DNA of 64,000 nt from an uncultured Alphaproteobacteria bacterium. Its GTDB lineage: Bacteria > Pseudomonadota > Alphaproteobacteria > Caulobacterales > Caulobacteraceae. Of this stretch, positions 28,136 to 36,435 are shown one piece after another. The position numbers were made by a program, and so were the translations under genes. The notes beneath the pieces were generated by a model that saw nothing but the letters and a program-made list of their open reading frames with translations, ran no database searches and had not been told where the DNA came from. Where the stretch lies: the NCBI GenBank assembly GCA_903822175.1, contig CAIJOB010000030.1, positions 1 through 64,000 of the forward strand, written 5' to 3'. How positions within the stretch are numbered: the stretch's first letter is position 1; every line of letters begins with the position of its first letter.

Positions 28136-29803
28136 CTACCCCCGAGACCCCTTGGCCTTAACCGGCGCGGCGCCGTCGACGTAGCTTTCGTTGAGGTAGA
28201 CCTCGGCTTCCTGCGCCGAAAGCGCGGGCGCATAGCCGAAGCCCTGGCCATAGTCGCAGCCGAGCGACTGCAGTTGGCGGGCCATGCCGGCGTTTTCGAC
28301 GCCCTCGGCGACGATGGCCAGGTTCAGGTCCTGGCCGAGCTTCACCACCGAGGAGACGATCTTCAGCGAGCCCTCGTTGGTCGCCATGGTGCGCACGAAG
28401 TAGCGGTCGATCTTCAGGGTGTCGAACGGCAAGCGGGTCAGGTAGCTCAGCGACGAGAAGCCGGTGCCGAAGTCGTCGAGCGCCAGCGCCGCGCCGGCCG
28501 CGCGCAGTTGGCCCAGGATCACCGCGGCGCGTTCCGGGTCGCGCATGACGTCGCCCTCGGTCACTTCCAGCTTCAGCGCGCCGGGTGGCAGGCCGGTTTC
28601 GCGGCGAATGGCTTCCACGTCGGAGACCAGGTCGGGGCGGTCGATCTCGTGGGTCGAGAGGTTCACCGCGACGGTCAGTTCGCCGGCGGCGTTGTGCTTG
28701 TTGCGCCAGGCGGCGAGCTGTTTGGCCGAGGTGCGCATCATCATCGCCCCCAGCTCTTCCATCAGGCCCATCTCCTCGCAGAGCGGCAGGAAGGTGTCGG
28801 GCATCAGCAGGCCCCGGCGCGGGTGGCGCCAGCGGACCAGCGCCTCGAAGCCGGAGAGGTGGCCGGTCGAGAGCCGCACGATCGGCTGGTAGAAGGGCAC
28901 GAGTTCGCCGCGGCCGAGCGCACCCTTCAGGTCGCCCTCCAGGGCGAGACGGGACAGGCCATCGCTCTCCAGCCCGCGTCCGTAGGCAGCGGCGCCGCCG
29001 CGGCCGTGGCTCTTGGCGGATTCCACCGCCAGTTCGGCGCGGCGCAGCAGCTCAGCGGCCTCAGGCGCGTCGACGCCGCCGTGGGCGTCCACGGCGCCGA
29101 TGGAGAGCGTCGGATGGATGTCGAAGCCGGCCACGCGCAGCGGCTGTTCCAGGGCGCGGCGCAGCATCTCAGCGCCTGGCGATGCGCCGGCCAGCGCCAT
29201 GGCGGCGAACTCGTCCTCGCCGATGCGGGCCAGGATAGCGTCGGGCGGGAAGGCCGCGGCCAGGCGCGAGCCCAGCGCCGCCAGCACCAGGTCGGCGCGC
29301 TCGTGGCCGAGCGCTTCGTTCAGGCGGCGCAGGCGGTCGAGGTCGGCGACGATGACTTCGTAGTGGCCGGGAACCTGCAGTTGCTCGCGGGCGCGGGTGA
29401 TGAAGCTGCGGCGGTCGAGCAGGCCGGTCAGCAGGTCCTGGTCGGAGGCGGCGAAGCGGGTCTCCGGCGCCACCACGCCGGCGGCGCGCATGCCTTCCTC
29501 CAGCCAGACGCCCCGCCAGATGGAGATACCCGCGCCGCGCATGCGCATGCGGACCGCGACCTCGGTTCCGGGTTCCTGAACGCGCAGGATGTCCTCGGCG
29601 TAGGCGCGGTCCTGCGGCAAGGCGAGCGCGCGGAGCGCGGCGGACGAACAGTCGGGGGCCAACGGTCCCAGGCCCAGCGCGCGCGTCGCGCCGGTCAGCC
29701 GCATGCGGTCCTTCTCGGGCTCCCAGACCCAGAGGGCCACGTCGGCCGCGCCCAACGCTTCCAGCGTCGAGGTGGCGTCCCACATCCAACGGTCGCTCGG
29801 CAT
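28136..29803 (-). CDS. pdeA: PAS-GEDEF-EAL c-di-GMP phosphodiesterase, PdeA type
   Basis: 555 residues from ATG 29803. An N-terminal PAS-like region (about 1-130) precedes a GGDEF domain whose signature reads ARIGEDEF, so glycine two is Glu and cyclase activity is unlikely. The EAL domain carries the full catalytic set: FEALVRW, VAVNLS, LEVTEGD, LDDFGTGFSS, LKIDRYF and AEGVE. In C. crescentus PdeA (CC3396) has the same PAS-GEDEF-EAL build, a GEDEF that binds GTP to activate the EAL, nearly the same length, and a C-terminal Arg-Gly needed for ClpXP/CpdR degradation. This protein also ends in Arg-Gly, and the gene lies near the same cox cluster, which supports orthology. Confidence 0.9.
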   Translation of the reverse strand: MPSDRWMWDATSTLEALGAADVALWVWEPEKDRMRLTGATRALGLGPLAPDCSSAALRALALPQDRAYAEDILRVQEPGTEVAVRMRMRGAGISIWRGVWLEEGMRAAGVVAPETRFAASDQDLLTGLLDRRSFITRAREQLQVPGHYEVIVADLDRLRRLNEALGHERADLVLAALGSRLAAAFPPDAILARIGEDEFAAMALAGASPGAEMLRRALEQPLRVAGFDIHPTLSIGAVDAHGGVDAPEAAELLRRAELAVESAKSHGRGGAAAYGRGLESDGLSRLALEGDLKGALGRGELVPFYQPIVRLSTGHLSGFEALVRWRHPRRGLLMPDTFLPLCEEMGLMEELGAMMMRTSAKQLAAWRNKHNAAGELTVAVNLSTHEIDRPDLVSDVEAIRRETGLPPGALKLEVTEGDVMRDPERAAVILGQLRAAGAALALDDFGTGFSSLSYLTRLPFDTLKIDRYFVRTMATNEGSLKIVSSVVKLGQDLNLAIVAEGVENAGMARQLQSLGCDYGQGFGYAPALSAQEAEVYLNESYVDGAAPVKAKGSRG

Positions 29804-29939
29804 CGCCAAAGGAACAAACGCCCCGCCAAATGAGGCCCGCCAACGAAGCGCGCCCAAACTTACTTCCGGACCCTAGGGCCTTAAGGTTTACAGAAGGCTG
29901 AAGTGCGCGGCGTCTGGCGGTCGGTTTGGGGCCCGGTTT

Positions 29940-30551
29940 TCAGACCGACACGCCCTCGTCCGGGCCGTCCTGCCGCTTGAAGGGCGAGACCCGGCCGAAC
30001 AGCACGTGATCGCGCCAGACGCCGTTGATCTTCAGATAGGCCTTGGCGAACCCCTCCTCCTCGAAACCGGCCTTGCCGAGCAGGTGTCGCGAGGGGGCGT
30101 TGTCGGGGATGCAGGCGGCCTCCAGGCGGTGCAGGCCAAGGGTGCGGAAGGCGAAGTCGTTGAGCGCGCGGACGGCGGCCAGGGTGTGGCCGTGGCGGGC
30201 GTAGGGCCGGCCGCACCAGTAGCCGACCGAGCCCATCTGGGCGACGCCGCGGCGCACGTTGGAGAGCGTGATCCCGCCGGTGAGCGCGCCGTCCTCCTGG
30301 CGGAAGACGAAGAACGGATAGGCGGCGCCGGCCTCGCGGTCGCGGGCATAGGCGGTGAGGCGGCGGCGAAAGGCCCCACGGCCCAGATCGTCGGCCGGCC
30401 AGGTGGGCTCCCACGGCTGCAGGAAGCTGCGGCTGACGGCCCGCAATTCGCGCCACTCGGCATAGTCCCCGGCGCGCGGCGGCCGCAGGGTGATCCCGTC
30501 ACCCTCGACGCGAAGTCCGCTCTCCGGCGCGATCCAGTCCAACAGGGCCAT
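29940..30551 (-). CDS. GNAT acetyltransferase, RimJ/RimL type
   Basis: 203 residues from ATG 30551 (MALLDWI); an ATG at 30608 is in frame but lies within the promoter/repeat segment and lacks a ribosome site. The acetyltransferase fold is visible: ITLRPPRAGDYAEW at the start, SVGYWCGRPYARHGHTLAAV (motif A, acetyl-CoA pyrophosphate loop), FRTLGLHRLEAACIPDN and NAPSRHLLGKAGFEEEGF. These features fit the branch that acetylates N-terminal residues of ribosomal proteins such as S5, but substrates vary. It is on the same strand as pdeA, 136 bases upstream. Confidence 0.88.
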   Translation of the reverse strand: MALLDWIAPESGLRVEGDGITLRPPRAGDYAEWRELRAVSRSFLQPWEPTWPADDLGRGAFRRRLTAYARDREAGAAYPFFVFRQEDGALTGGITLSNVRRGVAQMGSVGYWCGRPYARHGHTLAAVRALNDFAFRTLGLHRLEAACIPDNAPSRHLLGKAGFEEEGFAKAYLKINGVWRDHVLFGRVSPFKRQDGPDEGVSV

Positions 30552-30609
30552 GGCGCGGCAGACTCGCGCAATTGCCGGCGCGCCGCAAGGCAGCGGTTGA
30601 TCGGTCATG

Positions 30610-30634
30610 ATAGACTAGTTTACATTATAGACTA
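30610..30634. promoter_or_regulatory. direct repeat in the GNAT/membrane-protein intergenic region
   Basis: ATAGACTA occurs at 30610-30617 and again at 30627-30634, a 17-base period, in an AT-rich pocket. The minus strand also contains TATAAT (30629-30624) overlapping the second copy. This is a plausible operator or promoter shared by the divergent genes; the winged-helix protein encoded at 31340 is the natural candidate binder. Confidence 0.5.
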
Positions 30635-30679
30635 CGTGATGTATCAGCGGCCTCAAGACTCGGACTAAGGAACACCGAC

Positions 30680-31336
30680 ATGAGCGCCGCGGACGCCACC
30701 CATCTCGACGAAGCCCAGATTCACGAAGCCCGGGCCGACCTCGCCTTCATGCGCGCGCTGGTCGAGCCCGACGACCGCTGGCTCAAGCAGTTCGGCGAAA
30801 CCTACTCGGCCGCCGGTCTTTGTTATTGCGTACAGATGCTGCTGCACGCGGGGCAGTTCATCGGCCTGACGCCGGCCGACGGCATCGGCGGTCTCGCCAT
30901 CGGCTTGGGCCCGACGGTGGTGTTCCTGGGGCTCCTGGTCTGGATCATCCGGCGCAATCGGATGGTCGGTGGCAACACCACCGCGCGGGCCGTCGGCTCG
31001 GTGTTCGGGGCCGTCGGCCTCACCAACCTGGCGCTGGTGCTGATCATCGGCTCGGTAGCCTGGCGGATGCACAGCCTGACCATCTGGCTGATCTACCCCT
31101 GCGCGGTGATGGTGCTGCAGGGCATGGCCTGGCTGGTGGCCTTCATGCTGCGCCGGCGCGGCTGGATGGCGGTCGTGGGCCTGGGCTGGTTCGTCACCGG
31201 CCTGGGCATGGCGCTGTTCATCGACAACATGGCCGGCTTCGTCGCCACGGCCGGGGCCGGCATGTTCCTGTTCATGCTGCTGCCTGGCCTGTGGATGCTG
31301 CGCCGCGCCCAGCCCGGCCAGCGCGGGGTGGCCTGA
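30680..31336 (+). CDS. hypothetical multi-pass membrane protein paired with a winged-helix regulator
   Basis: 218 residues with AAGGA upstream. An amphipathic, acidic N-terminus (residues 1-42, including FMRALVEPDDRWLKQFGE) precedes about six hydrophobic helices: 45-60, 72-90, 105-123, 130-150, 157-172 and 178-200. Positive residues between helices (RRNR, RRRGW) suggest internal loops. No transporter signature is visible. The gene ends three bases before the winged-helix regulator gene. Such membrane-protein/regulator pairs recur in this group, and the pairing implies that one controls the other or that both report one envelope signal. Confidence 0.75.
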   Translation: MSAADATHLDEAQIHEARADLAFMRALVEPDDRWLKQFGETYSAAGLCYCVQMLLHAGQFIGLTPADGIGGLAIGLGPTVVFLGLLVWIIRRNRMVGGNTTARAVGSVFGAVGLTNLALVLIIGSVAWRMHSLTIWLIYPCAVMVLQGMAWLVAFMLRRRGWMAVVGLGWFVTGLGMALFIDNMAGFVATAGAGMFLFMLLPGLWMLRRAQPGQRGVA

Positions 31337-31339
31337 CCC

Positions 31340-31654
31340 TTGGCCACAGCCCCCTCACCTTTCGGCATCGACCGCATCGACGAGGTCATCCATGGCCGCT
31401 TGCGGCTGGGCGTCATGGCCTATCTCGCCAACGCCGACGTGGCCGATTTCAACGAGCTGAAGGCGGTGCTCGAGGTCACCCAGGGCAACCTGTCGGTCCA
31501 GCTGCGCAAGCTGGAGGAGGCCAACTACGTCAGCATCGAAAAGGGCTACCTCGGCCGCAAGCCCAGAACCCAGGTGCGGATCACGCCGGCGGGCCGCAAG
31601 GCCTTCGCGGCCTATCTGGAAGCGCTGAGCAAGCTGATCGGGCCGCAGGGGTAG
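31340..31654 (+). CDS. winged-helix transcriptional regulator (MarR/PadR-like)
   Basis: 104 residues, start probably TTG 31340 (the first codon after the neighbour's stop). It is a compact winged helix: LRLGVMAYLANADVADFNEL, then VTQGNLSVQLRKLEEANYV (recognition helix), then a wing with IEKGYLGRKPRTQVRITPAG and a final dimerisation helix. It belongs to the single-domain transcriptional regulators with the HTH_34-like pattern. Co-transcribed with the membrane protein upstream; the ATAGACTA repeat ahead of that gene may be its site. Confidence 0.87.
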   Translation: MATAPSPFGIDRIDEVIHGRLRLGVMAYLANADVADFNELKAVLEVTQGNLSVQLRKLEEANYVSIEKGYLGRKPRTQVRITPAGRKAFAAYLEALSKLIGPQG

Positions 31655-31663
31655 CGAGGCGCT

Positions 31664-32926
31664 CTACCCGAACAGCGCCTGTTCGAACGCCGGGGCGGCC
31701 TTCAGCGAGGTCTTGGGGCCCAGGACCGCGACGGCGGCTTTCTTCTGGGCGAGGATCTTTTCGGTGAGCTTCACCAGGTCGGCGGGCGTGACCGCGTCCA
31801 CCTCCGCGGCGATGTCGCTGGGATCCAGCGTACGGCCGAACAACAGGACCTGACCGGCGGCCTGTTCGGCGCGGGCGAGCGCGCCTTCGCGGCCCATGAA
31901 CATGGCGCCCTTCAGCTGGGCCTTGGCGCGCGAAAGTTCGGCCTCGCCGACCGGTTTCAGCATCCCGGCGATCTCGCCCGCCGCGACGCGGGCCAGTTCG
32001 GCGGCGTCCTTGGCCGCGCAGCCGGCGAAGACGCCGAGCACGCCGGTATCGGCGTAGGTTTCGGAATAGGCGTCGATGGCGTAGGCGAGGCCGCGGTTTT
32101 CACGCGCCTCCTGGAACAGCCGCGACGCCATGCCGCCGCCGAGGATCTCGGCCAGCAGGCGCAGCGGGAAATAGGCCTCATCCCGCACGCCCACGGCCGG
32201 CAGCAGCAGCACCAGATTGACCTGTTCCAGGCTCTTGGCGACGGCGCGCTGACCGCCCGCGAAGGCGGCGGGCTCAAGGGCGGTAGGCGCGGTCCCGCTG
32301 GCCTCACCAAAGTCGCGCTCGGCGAGCCGCAGCAGGTCGTCCTCGTCGACGGCGCCGGCGGCGCTGACCACCAGGGTCTCAGGCCCATAGAGGCTGGCGC
32401 GCCAGGCGCTGAGCGTCTCCGGCGTGGTCGTGCCGATGGACTGCGGCGTCCCCAGGATCGGGCGGCCGAGCGGCTGACCCTCGAAGGCCGCGGTCTGGGC
32501 GAGCTCGAAGACCAGATCGTCCGGCGCGTCGGCGGCCTCGGCGATCTCCTGGCCGACCACCTGTTTCTCGCGGGCGAGATCGGCCTCATCCATGGTTGGC
32601 CGCTGCACGAGGTCGGCGAGGACCGCGGTGCCCAGGTCGAGGCCGCCGGCCAGGGCGCGGATCTGGAAGCTGGTGCGCTCATAGCCGGTGGCGGCGTTGA
32701 TATTGCCGCCCTGCGCTTCGACGACCTCGACGATCTCGCGCGCCGAGCGCCCGCCGGCGCCCTTGAAGACCATGTGCTCCAGGAGATGCGACCAGCCGGA
32801 ACGAGTCACGTCCTCCGCCCGGGCGCCGCGCCCAGCGACCACCGACAGCGCGACCGTCTGCAGGCCCGGCATGGGGTCGCAGACCACGCGGACGCCGTTC
32901 GGCAGAGTATGGACTTTCGGCGTGAT
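31664..32926 (-). CDS. M16 zinc peptidase (processing-peptidase type), likely ATC start
   Basis: About 420 residues. The inverted zinc motif HLLEHMVFKG, followed some 75 residues on by the third zinc-ligand glutamate region, identifies an M16B peptidase related to mitochondrial processing peptidase. The first conventional start (GTG 32887) would remove the conserved opening strand HTLPNGVRV. That strand is encoded in frame upstream, where the only candidate at the right place is ATC 32926, four bases after the thrC stop, with GGAGG nine bases before it. Translation coupled to thrC from a non-standard start is therefore likely. Family members degrade or trim peptides. It ends the respiratory/thrC gene run. 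Confidence 0.88.
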   Translation of the reverse strand: MTPKVHTLPNGVRVVCDPMPGLQTVALSVVAGRGARAEDVTRSGWSHLLEHMVFKGAGGRSAREIVEVVEAQGGNINAATGYERTSFQIRALAGGLDLGTAVLADLVQRPTMDEADLAREKQVVGQEIAEAADAPDDLVFELAQTAAFEGQPLGRPILGTPQSIGTTTPETLSAWRASLYGPETLVVSAAGAVDEDDLLRLAERDFGEASGTAPTALEPAAFAGGQRAVAKSLEQVNLVLLLPAVGVRDEAYFPLRLLAEILGGGMASRLFQEARENRGLAYAIDAYSETYADTGVLGVFAGCAAKDAAELARVAAGEIAGMLKPVGEAELSRAKAQLKGAMFMGREGALARAEQAAGQVLLFGRTLDPSDIAAEVDAVTPADLVKLTEKILAQKKAAVAVLGPKTSLKAAPAFEQALFG

Positions 32927-32930
32927 GGCC

Positions 32931-34325
32931 TCAGCCCTCCGCGAAGGCGCGGACGTAGGCCTTGATGGTCTCGGCCTCCGCCGGCAGGCGGTCGAAGCGC
33001 TCGGCCCGCGCGGCGAGGTCGGCGACGCCGCGGGGCAGGCCGGGCGTGACGCCGCTGGCCTTGCCGACCGCTTCGGGGAACTTGGCGGCGTGCGCCGTGG
33101 ACATCACCACCACGGGGCCGTCGATATCCTTGGCGCGGCTGAGCGCCGAGAGCGCCACGGCGGTATGCGGATCGACCAGCTGGCCGGTCTCGTTGAACGT
33201 CGAGACGATGGCGCGGGCGGTGTCGGCCTCGCTGACGGCCGCGCCGCGGAACAGCTCGCGCATGGCGGCAAAGGCCTTGGGCGGCACGTCGATGGCGCCC
33301 GACTTGCCGAAGGCCTCGAAGGCGCGCGCGGTCTCGGTGGCTTCGCGCTCGACGCCCTCGAAATAGAGCCGCTCGAAGTTGGACGCCGACTGGATGTCCA
33401 TGGCCGGCGAGATAGTCGGCGTGAGCTTGCCGCGCGCATAGCGGCCGGTCTCGAAGGTCTGGGCCAGGATGTCGTTGGAATTGGTGGCGACCAGGATCCT
33501 GCCCATCGGCAGGCCCATGCGGTGCGCCACATAGCCGGCGAAGGCGTCGCCGAAATTGCCCGAGGGCACGGCGAAGGAGACGCGGCGTCCCGGCGCGCCC
33601 AGCGCGGCTGCGGTGGTGAAATAGTAGACCGCCTGGGCGGCGATGCGGGCAAAGTTGATCGAGTTGACGCCCGAGAGGTCGACGGCCTGGCGCAGGCTCT
33701 TGTCCTGGAAGGCGTTCTTGACGATGGCCTGGCAGTCGTCGAACGATCCCTTCACCGCCACGCAGGCGATGTTGGTCTCGGTCGCCGTGGTCATGAAGCG
33801 GCGCTGCACCTCGCTGATGCGGCCCTCGGGGAAGAGCACCACGACCTTGACGTTCTTGGCGCCGCGGAAGGCCTCGACCGCCGCGCCGCCGGTGTCGCCC
33901 GAGGTGGCGCAGAGGATCGTCTGGTTGCGGCCCTGCCCGCCCAGCAGATGGTCGTAGAGCCGGGCCAGGATCTGCATCGCCACGTCCTTGAAGGCGAGGC
34001 TCGGCCCATGGAACAGCTCGGCCAGGAAGACGCCCGGCGAGAGCTGGACCAGCGGCACGGTGGCGGCATGGGTGAAGCTGCCATAGGCCTCGCGGCACAT
34101 CTCGGCGAGGTCGGCCTTGTCGATCTCATTTTCAGCGAAGGCGCCGATCACCCGGGCGGCGACCTCGGCGTAGGGCATGTCGGCGAAGCCGGCGATCTCG
34201 GCGGCCGAAATCTGCGGCCAGGTCTCGGGCACATAGAGGCCGCCGTCGGGGGCCAGGCCGCCCAGCACAGCGTCCACAAAGCCCACGTGTGGCGCCTGCC
34301 CGCGCGTGGAAACGTACCGCATCAA
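32931..34325 (-). CDS. thrC: threonine synthase
   Basis: 464 residues. It makes threonine from O-phosphohomoserine with PLP. N-terminus RYVSTRGQAPHVGFVDAV and LAPDGGLYVPETW is typical of the long (type 2, enterobacterial/fungal) form; the PLP lysine lies in GPSLAFKDVAMQ (about residue 110), with ATSGDTGGAA for the phosphate loop and FAVPSGNFGDAFAGY downstream. The start overlaps the SURF1 stop (ATGA), and the stop lies four bases before the M16 peptidase, so all three are translationally linked. The same neighbours occur in Caulobacter. Confidence 0.97.
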   Translation of the reverse strand: MMRYVSTRGQAPHVGFVDAVLGGLAPDGGLYVPETWPQISAAEIAGFADMPYAEVAARVIGAFAENEIDKADLAEMCREAYGSFTHAATVPLVQLSPGVFLAELFHGPSLAFKDVAMQILARLYDHLLGGQGRNQTILCATSGDTGGAAVEAFRGAKNVKVVVLFPEGRISEVQRRFMTTATETNIACVAVKGSFDDCQAIVKNAFQDKSLRQAVDLSGVNSINFARIAAQAVYYFTTAAALGAPGRRVSFAVPSGNFGDAFAGYVAHRMGLPMGRILVATNSNDILAQTFETGRYARGKLTPTISPAMDIQSASNFERLYFEGVEREATETARAFEAFGKSGAIDVPPKAFAAMRELFRGAAVSEADTARAIVSTFNETGQLVDPHTAVALSALSRAKDIDGPVVVMSTAHAAKFPEAVGKASGVTPGLPRGVADLAARAERFDRLPAEAETIKAYVRAFAEG

Positions 34326-35083
34326 CCCCTCATCCGCTTAAAGACCGCCGCGCCATAGACGCCGGCCAGAGCGCCCGCAAGGCCCAACCAGGTGAGCGCG
34401 TACTCCAGGTGGCGGTTGGGGATGTCGATGGGGAACGGCGCCGGCTCCAGCGCCTTGAAGTCGGGATTGGTCGAGGTCTCGGCCATCAGGAACAGCGGCG
34501 CGACCGGCGCCTCGGTGTTGAGCGCCTTCCCCATGGCGGCGGCGTTGTGGAGATACCAGCGCTTGGGCGTGTTCGCAGGCGTCATGAAGTTGCCGCGCTC
34601 GCCGGCGCGCAGCACGCCGGTGACCTCCACCGGGTCGGTGACCAAGGGGTCGGGCAGCGGACGGTTGGTCACCGTGTCGGGGATGAAGCCGCGGTCCACC
34701 AGGATCGAGCGGTAGTAGGTCGAGAGCACCGGGCAGGACGAGATCAGGCGCGAGCCGATCTCGGCGTTGCGGAGCGCATAGAGCTCCAAGGCCGGTGCGC
34801 GGGCGAGGCCCCGGCAGGTGACCTTCACCCGCACGAACTCTTCGTTGTGGCCATCGGCCAGCGCGTCCAGCACGCCCTGGATCGGCACGGCGGGCGCGGC
34901 CTCGGCGGCGGCGATGTCGGCCAGCAGCGCATTCTTCCACTTCAACCGCTGCAGCTGCCAGACGCCCAGGCCGATGAGGATCGCAAACGCGATGACCGTG
35001 GCGATGGTCAGGCCGACGGGAAAGCCCTTGGCGTCCGGCCGCACGGCGCGGGGCGCGATCTGCGGCTCCCAGCTCTCAGTCAT
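34322..35083 (-). CDS. SURF1 family cytochrome oxidase assembly protein
   Basis: 253 residues. Topology is the SURF1 standard: an N-terminal helix (about 25-45, IATVIAFAILIGLGVWQLQRL) with the conserved GxWQLQRLxWK, a periplasmic domain containing ILVDRGFIP and a C-terminal helix (EYALTWLGLAGALAGVYGA). SURF1 proteins deliver or stabilise heme A during assembly of CtaD. It overlaps DUF983 at its start by eight bases and thrC at its end by four. Confidence 0.94.
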   Translation of the reverse strand: MTESWEPQIAPRAVRPDAKGFPVGLTIATVIAFAILIGLGVWQLQRLKWKNALLADIAAAEAAPAVPIQGVLDALADGHNEEFVRVKVTCRGLARAPALELYALRNAEIGSRLISSCPVLSTYYRSILVDRGFIPDTVTNRPLPDPLVTDPVEVTGVLRAGERGNFMTPANTPKRWYLHNAAAMGKALNTEAPVAPLFLMAETSTNPDFKALEPAPFPIDIPNRHLEYALTWLGLAGALAGVYGAAVFKRMRG

Positions 35084-35429
35084 GGGTCGCTTGGCTGGCC
35101 TTGTTCATGAACTGCGCGGCCAGCATCAGCCCCTTCATGGGGCGCAGCAGGATGAGCACGATCAGCAAGGTCATCGGCAGCCAGATGATCAGCGTCAGCC
35201 AGACCGAGCGCAGGGCGAACATCGTGAAGAGCGCGCCGAACGCGGTGATCAGGCCGGCGATCAGGATCACGAAGACGGCGGGCCCGTCGCCGCTATCGGC
35301 CGCGGCGAGGTTGAAGCCGCAGGCCTCGCATTGCGGCGCGACGCTCAGGAAGCCTTCGAAGAGATGGCCCTCTCCGCAGTTGGGGCAGCGGCCGGCTGCC
35401 CCAGACAGCAGAGGATTGGGCTTCGCCAT
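35076..35429 (-). CDS. DUF983 membrane protein with zinc-ribbon
   Basis: 117 residues from ATG 35429; an upstream in-frame extension overlaps ctaE and is rejected. Four cysteines near the N-terminus (RCPNCGEG then CEACGFNL) form a zinc-ribbon, followed by two transmembrane helices (about 52-72, AVFVILIAGLITAFGALFTMF, and 76-95, LTLIIWLPMTLLIVLILL). DUF983 genes accompany cytochrome oxidase genes in alphaproteobacteria, suggesting a part in assembly, but a molecular role is not established. Confidence 0.92.
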   Translation of the reverse strand: MAKPNPLLSGAAGRCPNCGEGHLFEGFLSVAPQCEACGFNLAAADSGDGPAVFVILIAGLITAFGALFTMFALRSVWLTLIIWLPMTLLIVLILLRPMKGLMLAAQFMNKASQATHD

Positions 35430-35431
35430 TC

Positions 35432-36307
35432 CTATCCGCCGTGAGCTCCGAAGATCACGTAGATGAAGGCGAACAGGAACAGCCACACCACGTCGACGAA
35501 GTGCCAGTACCAGGCGGCGGCCTCGAAGCCGAAGTGCTTCTGCGGCGTGAAGCCGCCGCCGATCAGGCGGGCCAGGCAGACCGACAGGAAGATCGTCCCG
35601 ATCAGCACATGGAAGCCGTGGAAGCCGGTGGCCATGAAGAACGACGAGCCATAGAGCCCGGCGTTCGCAGCCGCGGGCGAGAAGAAGTAGTTGTGCTCGA
35701 GGATGTGATTGTACTCGTAGGCCTGGATCGAGGTGAACAGCACGCCCAGGCAGATGGTCAGGAACAGACCGATCTTGGCGCCGCGGCGGTCGCCGACCTG
35801 CAGGGCGTGGTGCGCCCAGGTGACGGTCGTGCCGGAGAGCAGCAGGGTGAGCGTGTTGACCAGCGGCAGCTGGAACGCCGGCACCGCCTCGACGCCATGC
35901 GGAGGCCAGGTGGCCCAGGCGGTCCGGACGTCGTCGATCGAAGAGCCCGCGTCGCCGCGCACGTGATGGAACAGCGCCATCTCGAAGAAGATCCAGAACC
36001 AGGCGACGAAGAACATCACCTCGGAGGCGATGAACAGGATCATGCCGTAGCGCAGACCGAGGGACACCACCGGGGTGTGGTCACCGGTGTTGGCCTCGAT
36101 GGTCACGTCGCGCCACCAGACGATCATCGTGAAGAGGACGCCCGCCAGGCCCGCGAAGAACAGCCAGGCCGTATGGGCCGGCAGTCCGAACATGCCCTTC
36201 ATCCAGGTCACGCCGCCCAGCGCCATGACGGTGGCCGAGATCGAGCCGATCAGCGGCCAGGGCGACGGATTGACCAGGTGGTAGTCGTGCTTCACGCCTG
36301 CGGCCAT
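35432..36307 (-). CDS. ctaE: cytochrome c oxidase subunit III
   Basis: 291 residues from ATG 36307. Opens with KHDYHLVNPSPWPLIGS, has WWRDVTIE, then FIASEVMFFVAWFWIFFEMALF with the conserved acidic residue, and ends with FEAAAWYWHFVDVVWLFLF. Seven transmembrane helices are expected. Subunit III stabilises the aa3 oxidase and may guide oxygen to CtaD. It lies 128 bases downstream of ctaG and two bases upstream of DUF983. Confidence 0.97.
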   Translation of the reverse strand: MAAGVKHDYHLVNPSPWPLIGSISATVMALGGVTWMKGMFGLPAHTAWLFFAGLAGVLFTMIVWWRDVTIEANTGDHTPVVSLGLRYGMILFIASEVMFFVAWFWIFFEMALFHHVRGDAGSSIDDVRTAWATWPPHGVEAVPAFQLPLVNTLTLLLSGTTVTWAHHALQVGDRRGAKIGLFLTICLGVLFTSIQAYEYNHILEHNYFFSPAAANAGLYGSSFFMATGFHGFHVLIGTIFLSVCLARLIGGGFTPQKHFGFEAAAWYWHFVDVVWLFLFAFIYVIFGAHGG

Positions 36308-36435
36308 CGGTGGTCCCAAGTCCCTTATAAATCGCACGGCCAAAAGTACGCGGGACTCACCCCACGCAGAAGACCGGTTCGCGTCACGCTATAGCCCCGC
36401 CGCGCCGGGTCCGCCAAGGGGAAACACCCTGGAAT

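Noticed and set aside
29100-29300. Active diguanylate cyclase in the GGDEF domain
   Set aside because: The signature is GEDEF, not GGDEF, so cyclase activity is unlikely.
32688-34358. 556-codon plus-strand open frame opposite thrC and the M16 peptidase
   Set aside because: Shadow of thrC and the peptidase; no recognisable motif.
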